DNA of 64,000 nt from Gadus chalcogrammus (lineage: Eukaryota; Chordata; Actinopteri; Gadiformes; Gadidae), in the NCBI RefSeq assembly GCF_026213295.1, contig NC_079415.1, positions 34,741,136-34,805,135 of the forward strand, in the 5' to 3' direction. Of the stretch, positions 1 through 53,438 are shown one piece after another; position 1 is the first letter of the stretch, and the number at the start of each line of letters is the position of its first letter. The translations under genes were made by a program, and so were the position numbers. The notes under the pieces are model-generated. The model was not told the origin of the DNA, ran no database searches, and saw only the letters and a list, made by a program, of their open reading frames with translations.

Positions 1-1140
1 ATTCCTTGAAGCGTAGACTAAGCACACAAGTTTGTAGTTGTACAAAAATAAAAACCTTATTAAGTTTAGATATTGGTGTTCATGACAACATTGTTGGGGC
101 AACCTTAATTGCAAAATAACACTATGTATATACATATATATATCTTATTTTATTTAGATTGTTATTACCTCTTAAGAACTGTCCATTTTGCTTATTTATT
201 ATTTTACTCATCCATGATGGAGTGTGAATGTCACTCTATGCTATCTAAGAGGGAACTTCTGTCATTATGCATCAGCCAACAGTGGACCCCTGTCATTCCA
301 TACAGTACAAGTGTGGACCATTTTCTGTGATGCAAATCAACAATTCAAATGCATTTCTTTAAAAATAGATTGGGGACTGGAGTACATTGTAAAATGGTAA
401 ATTAAGGCTAATTTGGGGATTTAACTATTTCAAAGGTCTAGACCCTTATATTGTATTTGTTTATCATTTTAATTGATACAAATGAATAGATAGGTTTTTT
501 GTTAGACAATTCCCTTCCTAAAAACACACTAACAATTCAAGTTTGACAAATTATTATTACATTAGTTGAGATTACTATCTTTCCCTTACAGTATATATAG
601 TTATTACCTCTTTTCATAAAAGAAGGAGTGTGAATGTCGCTCCATGCTATCTAAGAAGGGACTTGTGTCATTTTGTAATAGCCAACAGTGTCATCCAAAT
701 TAAATGTATTATTATTATTATTATTAGTGGACCCCTGTCACTGCATACAAAAAAAGTCTGGAACTTTTAAAGCTGAGCCATTTTTGTGTGCATGTTTCAA
801 GAGACTTTACTAAGTAGTCTGTTTAACAGCCCTCTACACTCTGACAGACGTGTGAACGACTGCAGGTCGTTCACACAATAGAGGAGTGTTTGAAGCGACG
901 TGTGTGGATTGGTCGTTGAAAATCAAGCTCTGGCCAGCAGAGGCGCTATAGAGTATGGGCTAAACACTCACACACTTTCAGGTCCCCTCTTGGCAAAAGT
1001 TGTGAAAATGGGTAAAAATATTTTAGGCATGTTTTTAGGTTGATTTAAGGCATGACCAAAAGGGGACCTGAAAAATGTCCCCTCTTGGCTCGGAGGTCCC
1101 CTGTTGGTGAAGGTGTTACGACGCCGAAGTCCACTGTTGG
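1..1140. other. Intergenic, AT-rich; internal direct duplication
   Basis: No convincing gene is visible. A block of about 110-130 bp at 216-325 recurs imperfectly at 627-760. Both copies carry the same order of motifs (gagtgtgaatgtc, ctatctaaga, gccaacagtg, gtggacccctgtca), and a (TAT)n insertion splits the second copy. The segment 985-1140 looks like a dispersed repeat that leads into the CA tract, because it contains two related stretches with 'ggtcccctcttggc' and 'ggtcccctgttgg'. Confidence 0.5.
850..876. repeat. Short perfect palindrome (11-bp arms)
   Basis: Arms GTGTGAACGAC and GTCGTTCACAC are separated by TGCAG. It could be a small cruciform or a transcription-factor dyad. No neighbouring gene start supports a regulatory role. 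Confidence 0.6.
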
Positions 1141-1151
1141 ATAGTTAGGCG

Positions 1152-2125
<974 letters not shown>

Positions 2126-2132
2126 GCTGGTT

Positions 2133-2259
<127 letters not shown>

Positions 2260-2264
2260 TGAAG

Positions 2265-2375
2265 CCCAGAGCAGAGAGGAGACTCCCCTGGACCCAGCTG
2301 TGTCTCCATGAAGAGTGACTGGTCTATGGATAGACCTGTTACCTTTAAAGATGGATGCCCCTCCAGAGAGGAGAG
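2265..2375 (+). CDS. Upstream duplicate of NLR-A N-terminal exon (intact copy)
   Basis: A 111-bp exon flanked by GAAG at the acceptor and GTAGGA at the donor. It starts and ends in phase 2 and is open throughout. It encodes the family's characteristic motif (PSCVSMKSD then PVTFKDG and PSREE). It is a tandem copy of the exon at 4042-4158, with W and C substitutions (KSDWSM, DGCPS). Because it is frame-neutral, it could be spliced into or out of NLR-A transcripts. It could equally be an unused duplicate. The intron sequence after its donor also matches the intron after the 4158 donor, so the duplication included flanking intron. Confidence 0.6.
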
Positions 2376-2464
2376 GTAGGAGATTCAAACAGACGATGAA
2401 AACAGACCGGTTTGTTGTTATCAGACTACTGATGCTGATGTTTACAGGTCAGGAGAAAACAATA

Positions 2465-2581
<117 letters not shown>

Positions 2582-2585
2582 GAAG

Positions 2586-2645
2586 CCCAGAGCAGCAGGA
2601 GAGAGCAGACTCCCCTGGACCCACCAATCAAATTAATGAAATTAA
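2586..2645 (+). pseudogene. Broken second copy of the NLR N-terminal exon
   Basis: The first part matches the 4042-4158 exon (PEQQ..RADSPGP). After 'cctggaccca' the sequence diverges to unrelated AT-rich DNA with no PSCVSMKSD motif and no GTAGGA donor. It is a 3'-truncated pseudo-exon. The following 2646-2951 bp holds no feature I can name, apart from intron sequence near 2930 that is shared with the first intron of NLR-B. Confidence 0.7.
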
Positions 2646-2959
2646 TATGAAGATGACTTGTAGCAGACTTTACAGGTTTAATGTTTAAAGGTTCAATGTC
2701 TTTCAAACGGCCCATTTGTTGAATCTGTTTGAATTTAACTTTGGAGGTGAAGTGATTTGTTGAAACAAATTATCCATGAAGAGTCTGTGTAGAAATGTAG
2801 AAACTGACTGCTCTATTTTCTATGTTAGCTAAACACATTGTGAATAAACACTCTATGCACAGTATGAGGGGTACTTGTGTGCTTTTATGTCAACATGTAA
2901 GTGCTTAAGTGCCATAATAACTTTTTCCATCTCAGAGCTCAGCAGTGATACATCATGAC

Positions 2960-3982
2960 TAGGGATGGGGATCGAAACCCGGTTCTATCAAAGACCCGGT
3001 TCCACTGTTTTCAAAATCCGAAAATCTTTACCGTTTGTGCTTATCGGTACCACTATCGAGTCCCGTCCTTCATTTATTATTTTTTTTGTCCCGTAGGTCC
3101 TGTAACGTAATGTTGTGTCCCTCGAGTCGCGTCACGGCATTTAAATCAAATCAATCCAATCACTGCAGAGTGTCCACCAATGTTTTTGAATGTAATTGGA
3201 AGCAAACAGGTATTACAAGTAAAACAAGTGAAGTCTGGCAGTTAGCTTTGCTCCCGAGGATGGCTGAACGGGCGAAAAGGGCGAAAATCATTTAATGTAA
3301 AGGGGGGAACACAACCTCAATGGCCAAGCACATTAGCATTGTGCATCAAATAAAGACCAAATGAAGTACCTTCGACTGTCTCCGAGTTGAAAAGATTGTC
3401 TCCTCCTTCTCCTGTCGCACCACAGACGGGCCTGTCTCAATCATCCACTCAAAGTACGAACGGTAATCGCACACACAGACATTGTCGCTAGTCCCGTCAG
3501 TTAAAAATAGTAATCCAAATTTGAAATCGGTGTTGTAATCGGTAGCATACAAGCTAGTTATCTTAAAAAGTAAACAAAGTTTCAGATGTGCTGCGTGATG
3601 ATGTGTTGAGGTTGGCTCAGTTAGACGACTGTTATCATGATGCGTTCAAATGTAACATAAAGAAACGGTAATTGAGTTTTTGGTGAGATACATGAGTAAT
3701 ACTGTATTACTCATGTTTCTGTATTACTAATACAGTTGTATAGTGCTCTAATCATTTTAGTTTATATAACTAAAACTACTGATGTCAATATTTATTAAGA
3801 ATTACATATTTAATTTAAAATGCAATTATTTATTTCCTAAATATTTCCTCATCACTTAAAACGCTTCGTATTTCCACCAATTAATAGAAACGTATCGATA
3901 GTGGTATCGATAAAGACTTGGATCGTTAAGGAGTATCGAAAATGGTATTGATATCAATACATTTTAATGATCCCCATCCCTA
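2960..3982. mobile_element. hAT-superfamily element, internally deleted (hAT-1)
   Basis: Terminal inverted repeats TAGGGATGGGGATC / GATCCCCATCCCTA are flanked by the 8-bp target-site duplication ATCATGAC (2952-2959 and 3983-3990). NLR-B still carries the related uninterrupted intron sequence near 24120. Around 3260-3350 a BED zinc-finger relic is visible: MAERAKRAK, a stop, then CKGGNTTSMAKH followed by a distal H. This matches the usual N-terminus of hAT transposases. No full transposase is present, so it is non-autonomous or dead. Confidence 0.9.
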
Positions 3983-4041
3983 ATCATGACTCCATCATTA
4001 GTCTTAGTAACAGCTGTGTGTGTGTGTGTGCTGTGTTGAAG

Positions 4042-15243
<11,202 letters not shown>

Positions 15244-15281
15244 AAAAAAAAAAAAAGGGACCTCCTGACTGAGCATGGCCC

Positions 15282-15391
<110 letters not shown>

Positions 15392-15395
15392 CTGA

Positions 15396-15521
15396 GGCCT
15401 CCCCCCCCCCCAGAGCCCCGGGAGGAGGTCCTGGGCTCTGGGGACGCTGACGCTACACCGAGACGCTGAGCCCGGGCTCACACAGGAGCGTCCTCCTCCC
15501 GGGGCTCTGGGGGGGGGGGCC
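15396..15521. repeat. Inverted repeat with ~30-bp GC-rich arms
   Basis: The left arm 15396-15429 (AGGCCT, C-run, AGAGCCCCGGGAGGAGG) pairs with the right arm 15491-15521 (CCTCCTCCCGGGGCTCT, G-run, GGCC). The CA tract to the left and GTGTGTGT to the right extend the pairing. A very stable stem would form in the putative 3' UTR of NLR-A. Confidence 0.75.
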
Positions 15522-15620
15522 TGTGTGTGTCACTGCGTGGGGAGCCACTAGGGGGCGGTGAATCCACCTCGGTGGGGTTCACCTTCTGACCAACAGGACC
15601 AGGGGGAAGGAGACTGTGTG

Positions 15621-16143
15621 TGTTAAGTGCCAACCTATTTTCTACTCTTGCAGGACGTTTCTGTCCTCGTGTTTTCCGTAAGGCAATAAGCGCCAAAAAA
15701 GTAATCCAAGAAGGAAGCGAGGCAGATGGATAAGGAAGAATGCAGCGATTTATTCTCAGAACATAGTGAACATACATTGAACAAATAATAAACGTTTCCA
15801 AGTAGAATCCTGGGTCACCTGACAGTAATAGAGAGGAATAAATCACTTTTTTATGCTTAAATGACGGTTATCTACGGTCAGAAAGCCGTTGCTCCCGTCA
15901 TGCTCTGAGAACTCAATTAACTCAGCAGAAATGGCTGAGCCAGGCGCCCACATGGTTAATTTACTGCAGTTTACTACAATAAGCTATGCTTTACGGCAGT
16001 ATACATTTGTGGTAGAAGGAAAAAATATGAGCGCAATAAAACCTGCTCTATTGAATAGACATAAATAAGATGTATCAAAATATCAGATAATTATTAATTA
16101 ATAAGCTTAATTATTATGAATAAAAGCAAAATCTAAGTTAACA
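15621..16143 (-). mobile_element. Candidate solo LTR (minus orientation)
   Basis: On the minus strand this 523-bp block starts TGTTAACTTAG and ends CACTTAACA, so it has TG...CA ends and TGTTAA/TTAACA short inverted termini. It holds a TATA-like CATAAAAAAG and a polyadenylation signal AATAAA (plus-strand 15749-15754) about two-thirds along. No internal retroviral or retrotransposon genes adjoin it, and I find no matching target duplication. It is a plausible solo LTR of unknown family. Confidence 0.45.
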
Positions 16144-16241
16144 AATTGGGCACAAAGTGTGAACATATACCTCATCGTCTCCATTGCTCTAAAGTGTGTG
16201 TGGTGGAGGTGTTTGGAATGGTTGAAGAGCCTTTGGTGCTC

Positions 16242-16242
<1 letters not shown>

Positions 16243-16318
<76 letters not shown>
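16243..16318. repeat. (CA)n microsatellite
   Basis: About 76 bp of CA, left boundary of inverted repeat copy 2. Confidence 0.95.
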
Positions 16319-16319
<1 letters not shown>

Positions 16320-17200
16320 AACAAGCGAGCAGAAGACCAAACGCAACTAAATGAAGAGCAGACTGTACAGCTATAATGAAAGGTTCCTTCAAGGTGGGTT
16401 TGTTAAAGCGTGTTCATCCCTTCACCACCGAGTGTTGGAGAATCCGTTGTGACATCAGCTCCATGGACTAGAATGGCCTTTTAAGACGGGGACCGGGATT
16501 CAGAAGGAGGAACTCCAGGGGGAGATGAGAGGACTCCTCGTCTCAACGACCAGAACACGACTTCAGTCTGTCACCAGAGAACCACGGAGCACACCCCAAC
16601 GTTCCCCTCCAGGCATGGAGACGACTCAGCCACAGCCCCTCCACCCCCTCAGCTGGAGGGGCACAGCGCCAGGTCATAAAGGGTCTTCGTCGGGGCCAGT
16701 CCAAGGTGGTTCTGATCTGAGGGAGCCATCTCCCAGGTCCAGCTGGCCCCGCCCATCACTGTTCAGCCTGAGAGAGGCTTCCATCTCGGGGGTTGGAGTG
16801 AACACCGTCCACAGAGAGCTTCACCTGGTCCAGCAGAGTCCTGGTCAGCCTGTCGCTGATGGAGGGTCCTGCTCCTCAAGAGCCTCCACCCTCAACCGGG
16901 GGGTCTCCTGAACCCATGACCTCCTCCTCACCTCCTCCCCAGAGTCCTCAGGCTAAAGCGGCCCGCTCTGTGAAGGCTCCTCCTTCAGGAGACCGCCGGA
17001 CTACAAAGACATGACCTCAGAGACGTTGAATCACCCGGGGACCCCTTCTGGAGACCCCCTGCATAACCCCTCCCCAGTGTGGGGCGCCACTGAAGAACGG
17101 TGTTCATCACTGACCTCTCTGGAGGCCCTGAAGGTTGTGCTCTGTTCTGGGTGTCCTGGAGGAGAGCTGGGCGTGGCTGGTGGGATGGTATGGGCATGAG
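16319..17200. repeat. 0.88 kb inverted repeat, copy 2
   Basis: Reverse complement of 1251-2125. The match runs from 'caacaagcgagcagaagacc' at the left to 'tggtgggatggtatgggcatgaggacg' at the right. A 128-codon frame on the plus strand corresponds to a 141-codon minus frame in copy 1, with a few substitutions and one in-frame difference (GMET for GMVT-like residues). No known domain is recognised. Confidence 0.8.
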
Positions 17201-17204
17201 GACG

Positions 17205-17215
17205 AGTGTGTATGT

Positions 17216-17289
<74 letters not shown>
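17205..17289. repeat. (GT)n microsatellite
   Basis: Slightly interrupted GT tract, right boundary of inverted repeat copy 2. From 17290 to 17740 I see only an exon-like segment of low confidence (see rejected items) and otherwise unannotated sequence. Confidence 0.9.
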
Positions 17290-17290
<1 letters not shown>

Positions 17291-17741
17291 CCACCTGGCA
17301 TGGGTTAAACAGCTAAAATAATAATAATAATAAGAGTCCTATCAGTTGATGGTCTATACTAATATATAAACCTGTCATTTTGTCCAGGCTTGCAGCCCCA
17401 GGATGGAGCAGAGACCGAGGCTGGAGACCAGAGGCCTGCAGCACCGGACCAGAGGGTAACATCACCTCGTTGACTCAAACGCTAGAAACCCTCAGGTTCT
17501 TTATAGGTCTTCTTAACGCTACTTTATTTGTAACCTCTACTTTAAGTTCTACCTTAACATTTCGCGTATTTACCGAAATGTTCTTTGCTACGAATCTCTT
17601 TTGTACGTTGTTCGTTCGTAAGGTTGGTCTGAATTGATCATAGAACCTTCTTGGCTCTTCCGTCGTTGTTGAAGCCAAATAGCTGATTACATGATTTAAT
17701 GGATATTTTGCATTAGTCGATCAATTTTTTATTGCTAAACC

Positions 17742-18140
17742 CCCCCCCCCCCCCCCTGGTTCTGGAGGAGGGGGGGGGGGGGGGATTCATGATGTCAGAC
17801 TGATCTACCACACGGGGCCTTCCCCCTCCCGGGGGTCCGTCTCCCCAGCCCCCCGGCCCGGCCCCCTCTCTGCTGCACCGTGGGGGGGGGGGGGGGGGGG
17901 GGCTCAGTGCTGCTGGGGGGTTGTGCAGTAGAGGGCTCTGGGTCCTCAGGGCTCAGTGCTGCCGGGGGGTTGTGCAGTAGAGGGCTCTGGGTCCTCAGGG
18001 CTCAGTGCTGCCGGGGGGTTGTGCAGTAGAGGGCTCTGGGTCCTCAGGGCTCAGTGCTGCTGGGGGATTTTGCAGTAGAGGGCTCTGGCTCCTCAGGGCT
18101 CAGTGCTGCTGGGGGGTTGTGCAGTAGAGGGCTCTGGGTT
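17742..18140. repeat. C/G homopolymer runs and 49-bp minisatellite
   Basis: Poly-C (17742-17756) and several poly-G runs are followed by about five copies of a 49-bp unit (CTCAGTGCTGC..GGGGGGTTGTGCAGTAGAGGGC) at 17903-18140. Confidence 0.85.
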
Positions 18141-18170
18141 AACACAGACCAACCTGGTCTGTGTTAGCCC

Positions 18171-18420
<250 letters not shown>

Positions 18421-18732
18421 TCTGGACCTGGAGCTTCAGGGGCCTTGGTTCTGTTAACAGGGCTGTTAGGAGACGGGACCTTTCTCCTTGGGGGGGGGGG
18501 GGGTGGTAACAGACACTCTCTGGGCCCCAGTGCGTCGGTCCCCAGGAGTTACCGTCGGGAAAAGGGGGAGGGGTTTAGTTGTGGACGGATGGTGGAGTAA
18601 ATAAAGAGTCGAGCTGTTGGCTGAAGCTCTGGAGCTCCGTGTGCGTCCCGTACTTCATCCTCACCTTCAGGACAACCCCAGACTCTCTCTCCCACGTGAC
18701 AGCCGGGCCGGGCCGGGGCAGCGTCTGGATGA

Positions 18733-18967
18733 GAGTTCTTCTGGTGGGGAGCATTGGATGAAGAGAAGAGTTCTTCTGCGTGGGGAACATTGGATGAAGA
18801 GAAGAGTTCTTCTGCGTGGGGAACATTGGATGAAGAGAAGAGTTCTTCTGGTGGGGAACATTGGATGAAGAGAAGAGTTCTTCTGCGTGGGGAACATTGG
18901 ATGAAGAGAAGAGTTCTTCTGCGTGGGGAGCATTGGATGAGGAGAAGAGTTCTTCTGCGAGGGGAAC
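18733..18967. repeat. 36-bp minisatellite, open in several frames
   Basis: About 6.5 copies of a 36-bp unit ('gttcttctgcgtggggaaca' plus 'ttggatgaagagaaga'). Because the unit is a multiple of three, long frames stay open on both strands (for example LDEEKSSSAWGT repeats). I see no start context, splice signals or family match, so I call it a minisatellite. Confidence 0.8.
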
Positions 18968-19194
18968 ATGCGCTGAGGTGTCAGTGTGCGTCACGTCTCA
19001 CACGCGGTGGATCAGGTCGTGCTCGGCGGCGGCGAGGGAGACGTTCCTGCTGAAGTAACCTCGGTGAAGAACGTGTGGCACAGGATCACTGATATCTACC
19101 ATGATGTCTGAACGGCGTCAACGGCTGGCTCAAGGGAGGTCGACCCCAGCGTGGCTCATCACATCATCCACCCCCACGACAGAGGGGAGGAAAG

Positions 19195-19330
19195 TGTTGT
19201 TCATCCTTCCGGGAAGTTAAGTTAAGTGATCCTTTATAGTCTCTTTTTGGGGGCGATTCCTTCTCTGCTTTAGACCCATCCGGGTGCCGGTGAACACATG
19301 CACACCGGTGATGGACCGTACTGAACGCCC
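19195..19330. repeat. Dispersed teleost repeat fragment
   Basis: 'gttaagttaagtgatcctttatagtc' followed by 'gaacacatgcacaccggtgatgga' resembles a very common teleost dispersed repeat (recognised by motif only). Confidence 0.4.
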
Positions 19331-19780
19331 TATCCATTGTATGGGTCTGTATAATGCTATTCAAATCAAATGTATTAAGCACCTTTAATAAAAAGGTAAG
19401 GGGTCGGGGGGAGATGTTATGTTATATTTATGTTTTTGTCATGCCTGCCTACGCTTCAAACTCGTGCATATTGCAGAACATGTGCAACAGCGCCCCCTGG
19501 GGTCACACTTTTCGGTGGGTCGCAGAGTTCGGCGTAACACCGGCACTCCCGGAGCAGTGGGCGGCCGCGGGTCAGAAGGACGCATTCGTTAAAGAGCAGC
19601 CCGCGGGTTCAGCTGGGATTCAAACCCCCCCCCAGGTTTCTCTTTAAAGCGCTTTGGGCGGAGAGTTCTCAGGGGGAGGGGGCCTCGCTGCGCCCCACGT
19701 ACACATACTGAGCCAGTATCCGGTGTACTTATTACTGTTAATCTCTTTTGCTCTACTTTGACTCTTGAGCTGGCTGGAGT

Positions 19781-19811
19781 GTGTGTGCGTGTGCGTGTGC
19801 GTGTGTGTGTG

Positions 19812-19850
<39 letters not shown>

Positions 19851-19908
19851 GTGTCTGTGTGTCTGTGTGTCTGTGTGTCTGTGTGTCTGTGTGTCTGTGT
19901 GCGCGCGC
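19781..19908. repeat. (TG)/(TCTG) compound microsatellite
   Basis: GTGTGCGTG repeats are followed by (CTGT)n and (GTGTCT)n. Confidence 0.9.
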
Positions 19909-20157
19909 ACATCTTCTTTTACCCGGAAAACATGTGTCACTCACTGGGAGGCGCGGCTCCTTGAACTTCCTCGTTTAACTGTTCGTCGTAGCGAGGAGCC
20001 CTTCTTCCTCCGCTTTTAAAACCTTTCACCTGATTTACTTGTTTTATGAACACTTTAACCTCCGTTTCTTCCCTTACATTCATACTTTTGCAACTTTATA
20101 CCGTATGGACGCATTTTAATCCCGGAGTAGATAAGGTAAGGTAGGGCGACAGTGAGC

Positions 20158-20640
20158 GTTTATATTGTCTGTGGGTTGCTGGAATATAATGATCAACCAG
20201 TTTACTACCGTTTATATTGTCTTTAGGTTACTGGTATATAATAATGATCAACCAGTGTACTTCCGTTTATATTGTCTTTAGGTTGCTGGTATATAATAAT
20301 GATCAACCAGTGTACTTCCGTTTATATTGTCTTTAGGTTACTGGTATATAATAATGATCAACCAGTTTACTACCGTTTATATTGTCTTTAGGTTACTGGT
20401 ATATAATAATGATCAACCAGTTTACTACCCTTTATATTGTCTTTAGGTTGCTGGTATATAATAATGATCAACCAGTGTACTTCCGTTTATATTGTCTTTA
20501 GGTTGCTGGTATATAATAATGATCAACCAGTGTACTTCCGTTTATATTGTCTTTAGGTTACTGGTATATAATAATGATCAACCAGTTTACTACCGGTTAT
20601 ATTGTCTTTAGGTTACTGGTATATAATAATGAGTTTACTG
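20158..20640. repeat. 55-bp tandem repeat array
   Basis: About nine copies of a 52-55 bp unit (GTTTATATTGTCTTTAGGTT, then CTGGTATATAATAATGATCA, ending near ACCAGTGTACTTCC). Two variants alternate (GTGTACTTCC and TTTACTACC), suggesting higher-order duplication. The array ends in the hairpin at 20624. Confidence 0.92.
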
Positions 20641-20666
20641 TAGACTCTACAGTAAACTCATTATTA
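20624..20666. repeat. Perfect hairpin, 20-bp arms
   Basis: TAATAATGAGTTTACTGTAG, loop ACT, exact reverse complement. The left arm grows out of the last 55-bp unit (TATAATAATGA). Confidence 0.85.
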
Positions 20667-20678
20667 CGTTGTTAAGTT

Positions 20679-20713
20679 ACGTTGTATTCTCTACAGTGTA
20701 GAGAATACAACGT
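20679..20713. repeat. Perfect hairpin, 16-bp arms
   Basis: ACGTTGTATTCTCTAC, loop AGT, exact reverse complement, 12 bp after the previous hairpin. The remaining stretch to 21340 shows no gene. 20960-21110 looks like a dispersed element ('gccgcccattcattcctatg'). Confidence 0.85.
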
Positions 20714-21344
20714 TAGTTCATGTTTCACTGGTTTTCTGACCCGTGTGGTAAATTGAACACTGCGTTCAATATTCAAGTGATTCGTTTGTCTTGATGCTAC
20801 TCCAAATTAAAAGAAGGACATAAGTCATTTGAATGTGCTGATATTTAAGTTAAATAAAAATTGAGCGGGAGTCAAATTGAGTACTTAGGCGGGCGGAGCC
20901 AGGCTAGCGACTGGGGATCTACAGTTTCATAGATGTGGGTCTAGACCATGGACATATTAAAGGATGGACCACAGACCGAAAATGGCCGCCCATTCATTCC
21001 TATGCAAACTGCTCAGTGGCGCAGGGCAACATACAGGAGCGATTTGCTTCCGCGTTATGGGGCCAAGACACGTGACCTATTCCGTGACGTACCGGATGCA
21101 GAGATCTTCTTCTTCTTCTAGTTTAGTGGTGGATCATAGTTTTTCCCCATATACCGCCACCTACTTGACTACTACACAGGAGTTTGTGACAAGGACGTTG
21201 GCAAATGATACTTTAAATCATAAAAATAAATTCAAAGAAAAAAACAAACTAACGAAACAAAATAAAACAAACGAACAAAATAAATGAATGAATAAAAATA
21301 AAAAATAAAAAATATATATACTTAAGGTTAAATTCTTCTAATTA

Positions 21345-21690
21345 GGTTAGTATCTTTTAGCTAATTTATCAGCAATTTCATTGCCATATATTCCATGGTG
21401 GGCTGGAATCCAACAGAACTGAATAACTAAACCAAGGCTTATAATATTTAAAAGAAGATGCTTTACCTCTATCACCGAATCTTCACGTATTGAATTATCT
21501 GTTATAAAACTTAGTAACTACAACCCATCTAAGAGCGGTTATTATTGTGGCCATCTCGATTGAGTATACTGATAAAGTCACCCACTCTATATCCATATCC
21601 TTTTTCAAATTCTGGAATATATATGCCAATACCACATTGTCCTTTGGGATCTTTAGAACCATCTGTAAATATTTTCAGATATCCATAGAA
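21345..21690 (-). pseudogene. RNase H domain fragment of a non-LTR retrotransposon
   Basis: On the minus strand the reading is FTDGSKDPKGQCGIG (first catalytic Asp), then EMATIITALRW (Glu), then VIEVKHLLLN, then FCWIPAHHGIYGNEIADKL (His/Asp of the last motif). This is the RNase HI domain found downstream of reverse transcriptase in I-clade-type LINEs. Frame changes between the blocks and the missing reverse transcriptase make it a dead fragment. Confidence 0.8.
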
Positions 21691-21699
21691 TGAAGTATT

Positions 21700-23300
21700 T
21701 AAATAACTTGAGCAGGCATTAGCAAAACTTTGCTTGGTGAGATGCTCGCTTTAATCCAGAGTGGGTGAAACTGACACTTTTAGGACCAATGCCTTCAGCC
21801 TTCTCCACTCTGAATTGTAATTTCAACAGTTTTCAATACTGTAAAATATAATCCAGGTCCTTAATCTTTATTCGATGATGCTCTTCTCTGCGTATTTGAT
21901 AAATCAGTAATTATAACCTTTTTGGTAATCATTTGCGTTTATCACACTGTTCATTCATTTCACTGTTCTTCCTCTCATTCCTTTCCTTACTTCTTCTTTA
22001 GGCTACCTGTCTTTGTTTCCCCTTCCACTCTTCTGCCCCAGCCAAACAGCCAAAAAAAGTGTTTTGTTAAAATTTGGGGTGGGGGGTCTTGTAATAAAAG
22101 CTTTTTTTATTGTAACACTTGGTTCAAATCCTATTTCTTACACATGCAGCCAGAGGACATACAGGCAGTTCAAATTAAAAGAGATAGAACTTTATTGATC
22201 TGGAAACTTCATAAATATGTAAGATTGCTCCATATAATACCATAGTAACATAGTAAACGTATGTAGGCCTAAAAAATTCAGTTCAATGTTATTGCTTAAG
22301 AAACAGATTCCTTCCAACTAACTATTTACGAAAAATGCAATCAATAATTTATATAAAAGTAAATGTTTACATATCTACCAGCAACGAAGTTGGAGTAGCC
22401 TACCCAAATAATGACTTGTAATACACCAACATTGTCAACTGTCATACATAGCTAACCATAACCCTGTCATACATAGCTAAACAAGCAAATGAAAATGAAA
22501 TACCTACCAACGCAACTGAAATGTTAATATTAGACAATTAACAATATTATGAAAATTACGTAGGTCTCCCATAATCATTCAGGTAATCAATACGTCCGTG
22601 CCTGTTACAGCTATTTCAATGATATGTGTGTTATATATCCGTGTTCAACGCCATTCATGTTAAGTAAAAGGACAAATCTCAGACTTTGGAAGTTAATGGA
22701 GTTAATGGAAGTTAATTAGGAATTTAATTTAATTCGGAAGTTAATGGAGCCGTGCACTTCAAAATAGGTCCATTGCAAGGAGCCGTTTGTTTCAGTACGA
22801 CTCCTTTCAGCTGCCCACCCAACATCAACTGCTAATAAAACGCTTGAGGAGGCGTTTTGAAAAGAAAAAACTTATATTTTTTTAGAACAGGGTAGAAAGA
22901 TAATTATGAGCCTTTGATTGATATCCAGACATTTTTTGCGGAGACACAATCCTGTTCCCCACTTGTATTGGAGTGGACGGCGATATCTACTTCTGGGCCG
23001 CCTGAAATGACGGACCCCCGTCCACTGCCAGCTTAAACAGCTGCAATACCAGGCTTGGCCTCTGAGCACTGGTGGATTGCGGAAGTAAGCGCCTATCCTG
23101 GGGGCCTGGTCTAGACTCGATTCCTATGGCTTAAACCACAGCTGGAGTCATAGAGCGAGAGAGAGACTCGTTGGTCATACGAGGATACCAAATCGATGTG
23201 TTGAGCATCACCAGTAGATTCACGGTCTATGGGATCTGTGAAGTGTGAAGTGACAGAACTCAGACTTTGTTCCAGTGGAGAAATTGTTCAATAGTTCTCT
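21700..23300. other. Intergenic, no gene seen
   Basis: AT-rich sequence with short open frames only. 22680-23200 contains repeat-like segments (tandem 'gttaatgga' motifs) without recognisable termini. Confidence 0.4.
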
Positions 23301-23306
23301 ACTTTT

Positions 23307-23717
23307 TAGGGCTGAACGTTTTGGGGAAATAATCTAATTCCGATATTTTTGACCAATATTTCGATTGCGATTTAATGTGCGATTTTCATAATTTATTAGG
23401 TCCCAATGTTGTGTATTATTCAATAAGAAATAAATAAATCATTCGTTAGTATGACCAACACAACATTGGAAGCAGTCAACATAAAAACGGCTCTTTCCTT
23501 TAGGCCAGGCCGATGTGTTGAGATTAATTTATATTATAAACTTCTTTATTTAACTATTGAATTGTAAAATAAAAATAAAATGAATGAATCGTACTGATTT
23601 CCAGTCAGTAACGGTAATAAATCACTTTTTTTTTGTTTAATCGCAGCCTTTGCGATTTGCATACCGCATTATATTACATTGCGATTTCGTTTGATTTTGA
23701 TTAATCGTTCAGCCCTA
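23307..23717. mobile_element. hAT-like MITE
   Basis: Starts TAGGGCTGAACG and ends CGTTCAGCCCTA, 411 bp, AT-rich interior. No 8-bp target duplication is evident, so the class rests on the termini. It lies about 270 bp upstream of the first NLR-B coding exon, where it could affect the promoter. Confidence 0.7.
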
Positions 23718-23985
23718 AATTATACCATGATGGCTATTGCATCTACTTTTTTGGGTTGTAGTTTAAGAAGTGTTACAGTCTCCAAGGTGTTTAATTCTCA
23801 TCTCTCAGTTTGCATCTGCTGTACACATCTGTACTGTGGTGAGGGCAGTGTGGTTATATCATGGGGTTCATATTTATGTTCTATGACGTCCATAATGCTT
23901 TAGTGTGACGCAGTCACAATGATCTTCTCTCTCAACAGCTAAAGTTCAGAAGGAGTTGTGTTTGTGTCCAGGTCTCCAGTCTTCT

Positions 23986-53419
<29,434 letters not shown>

Positions 53420-53438
<19 letters not shown>

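Noticed and set aside
17388..17456. Exon-like segment between 'tttgtccag' and GGTAAC (QPQDGAETEAGDQRPAAP)
   Set aside because: Splice signals fit, but there is no partner exon in phase nearby and no recognisable family; could be chance.
18575..19053. Repetitive frames with DEEKSSSAWGT or HAEELFSSSN units
   Set aside because: 36-bp minisatellite open in several frames on both strands at once, which argues against coding selection.
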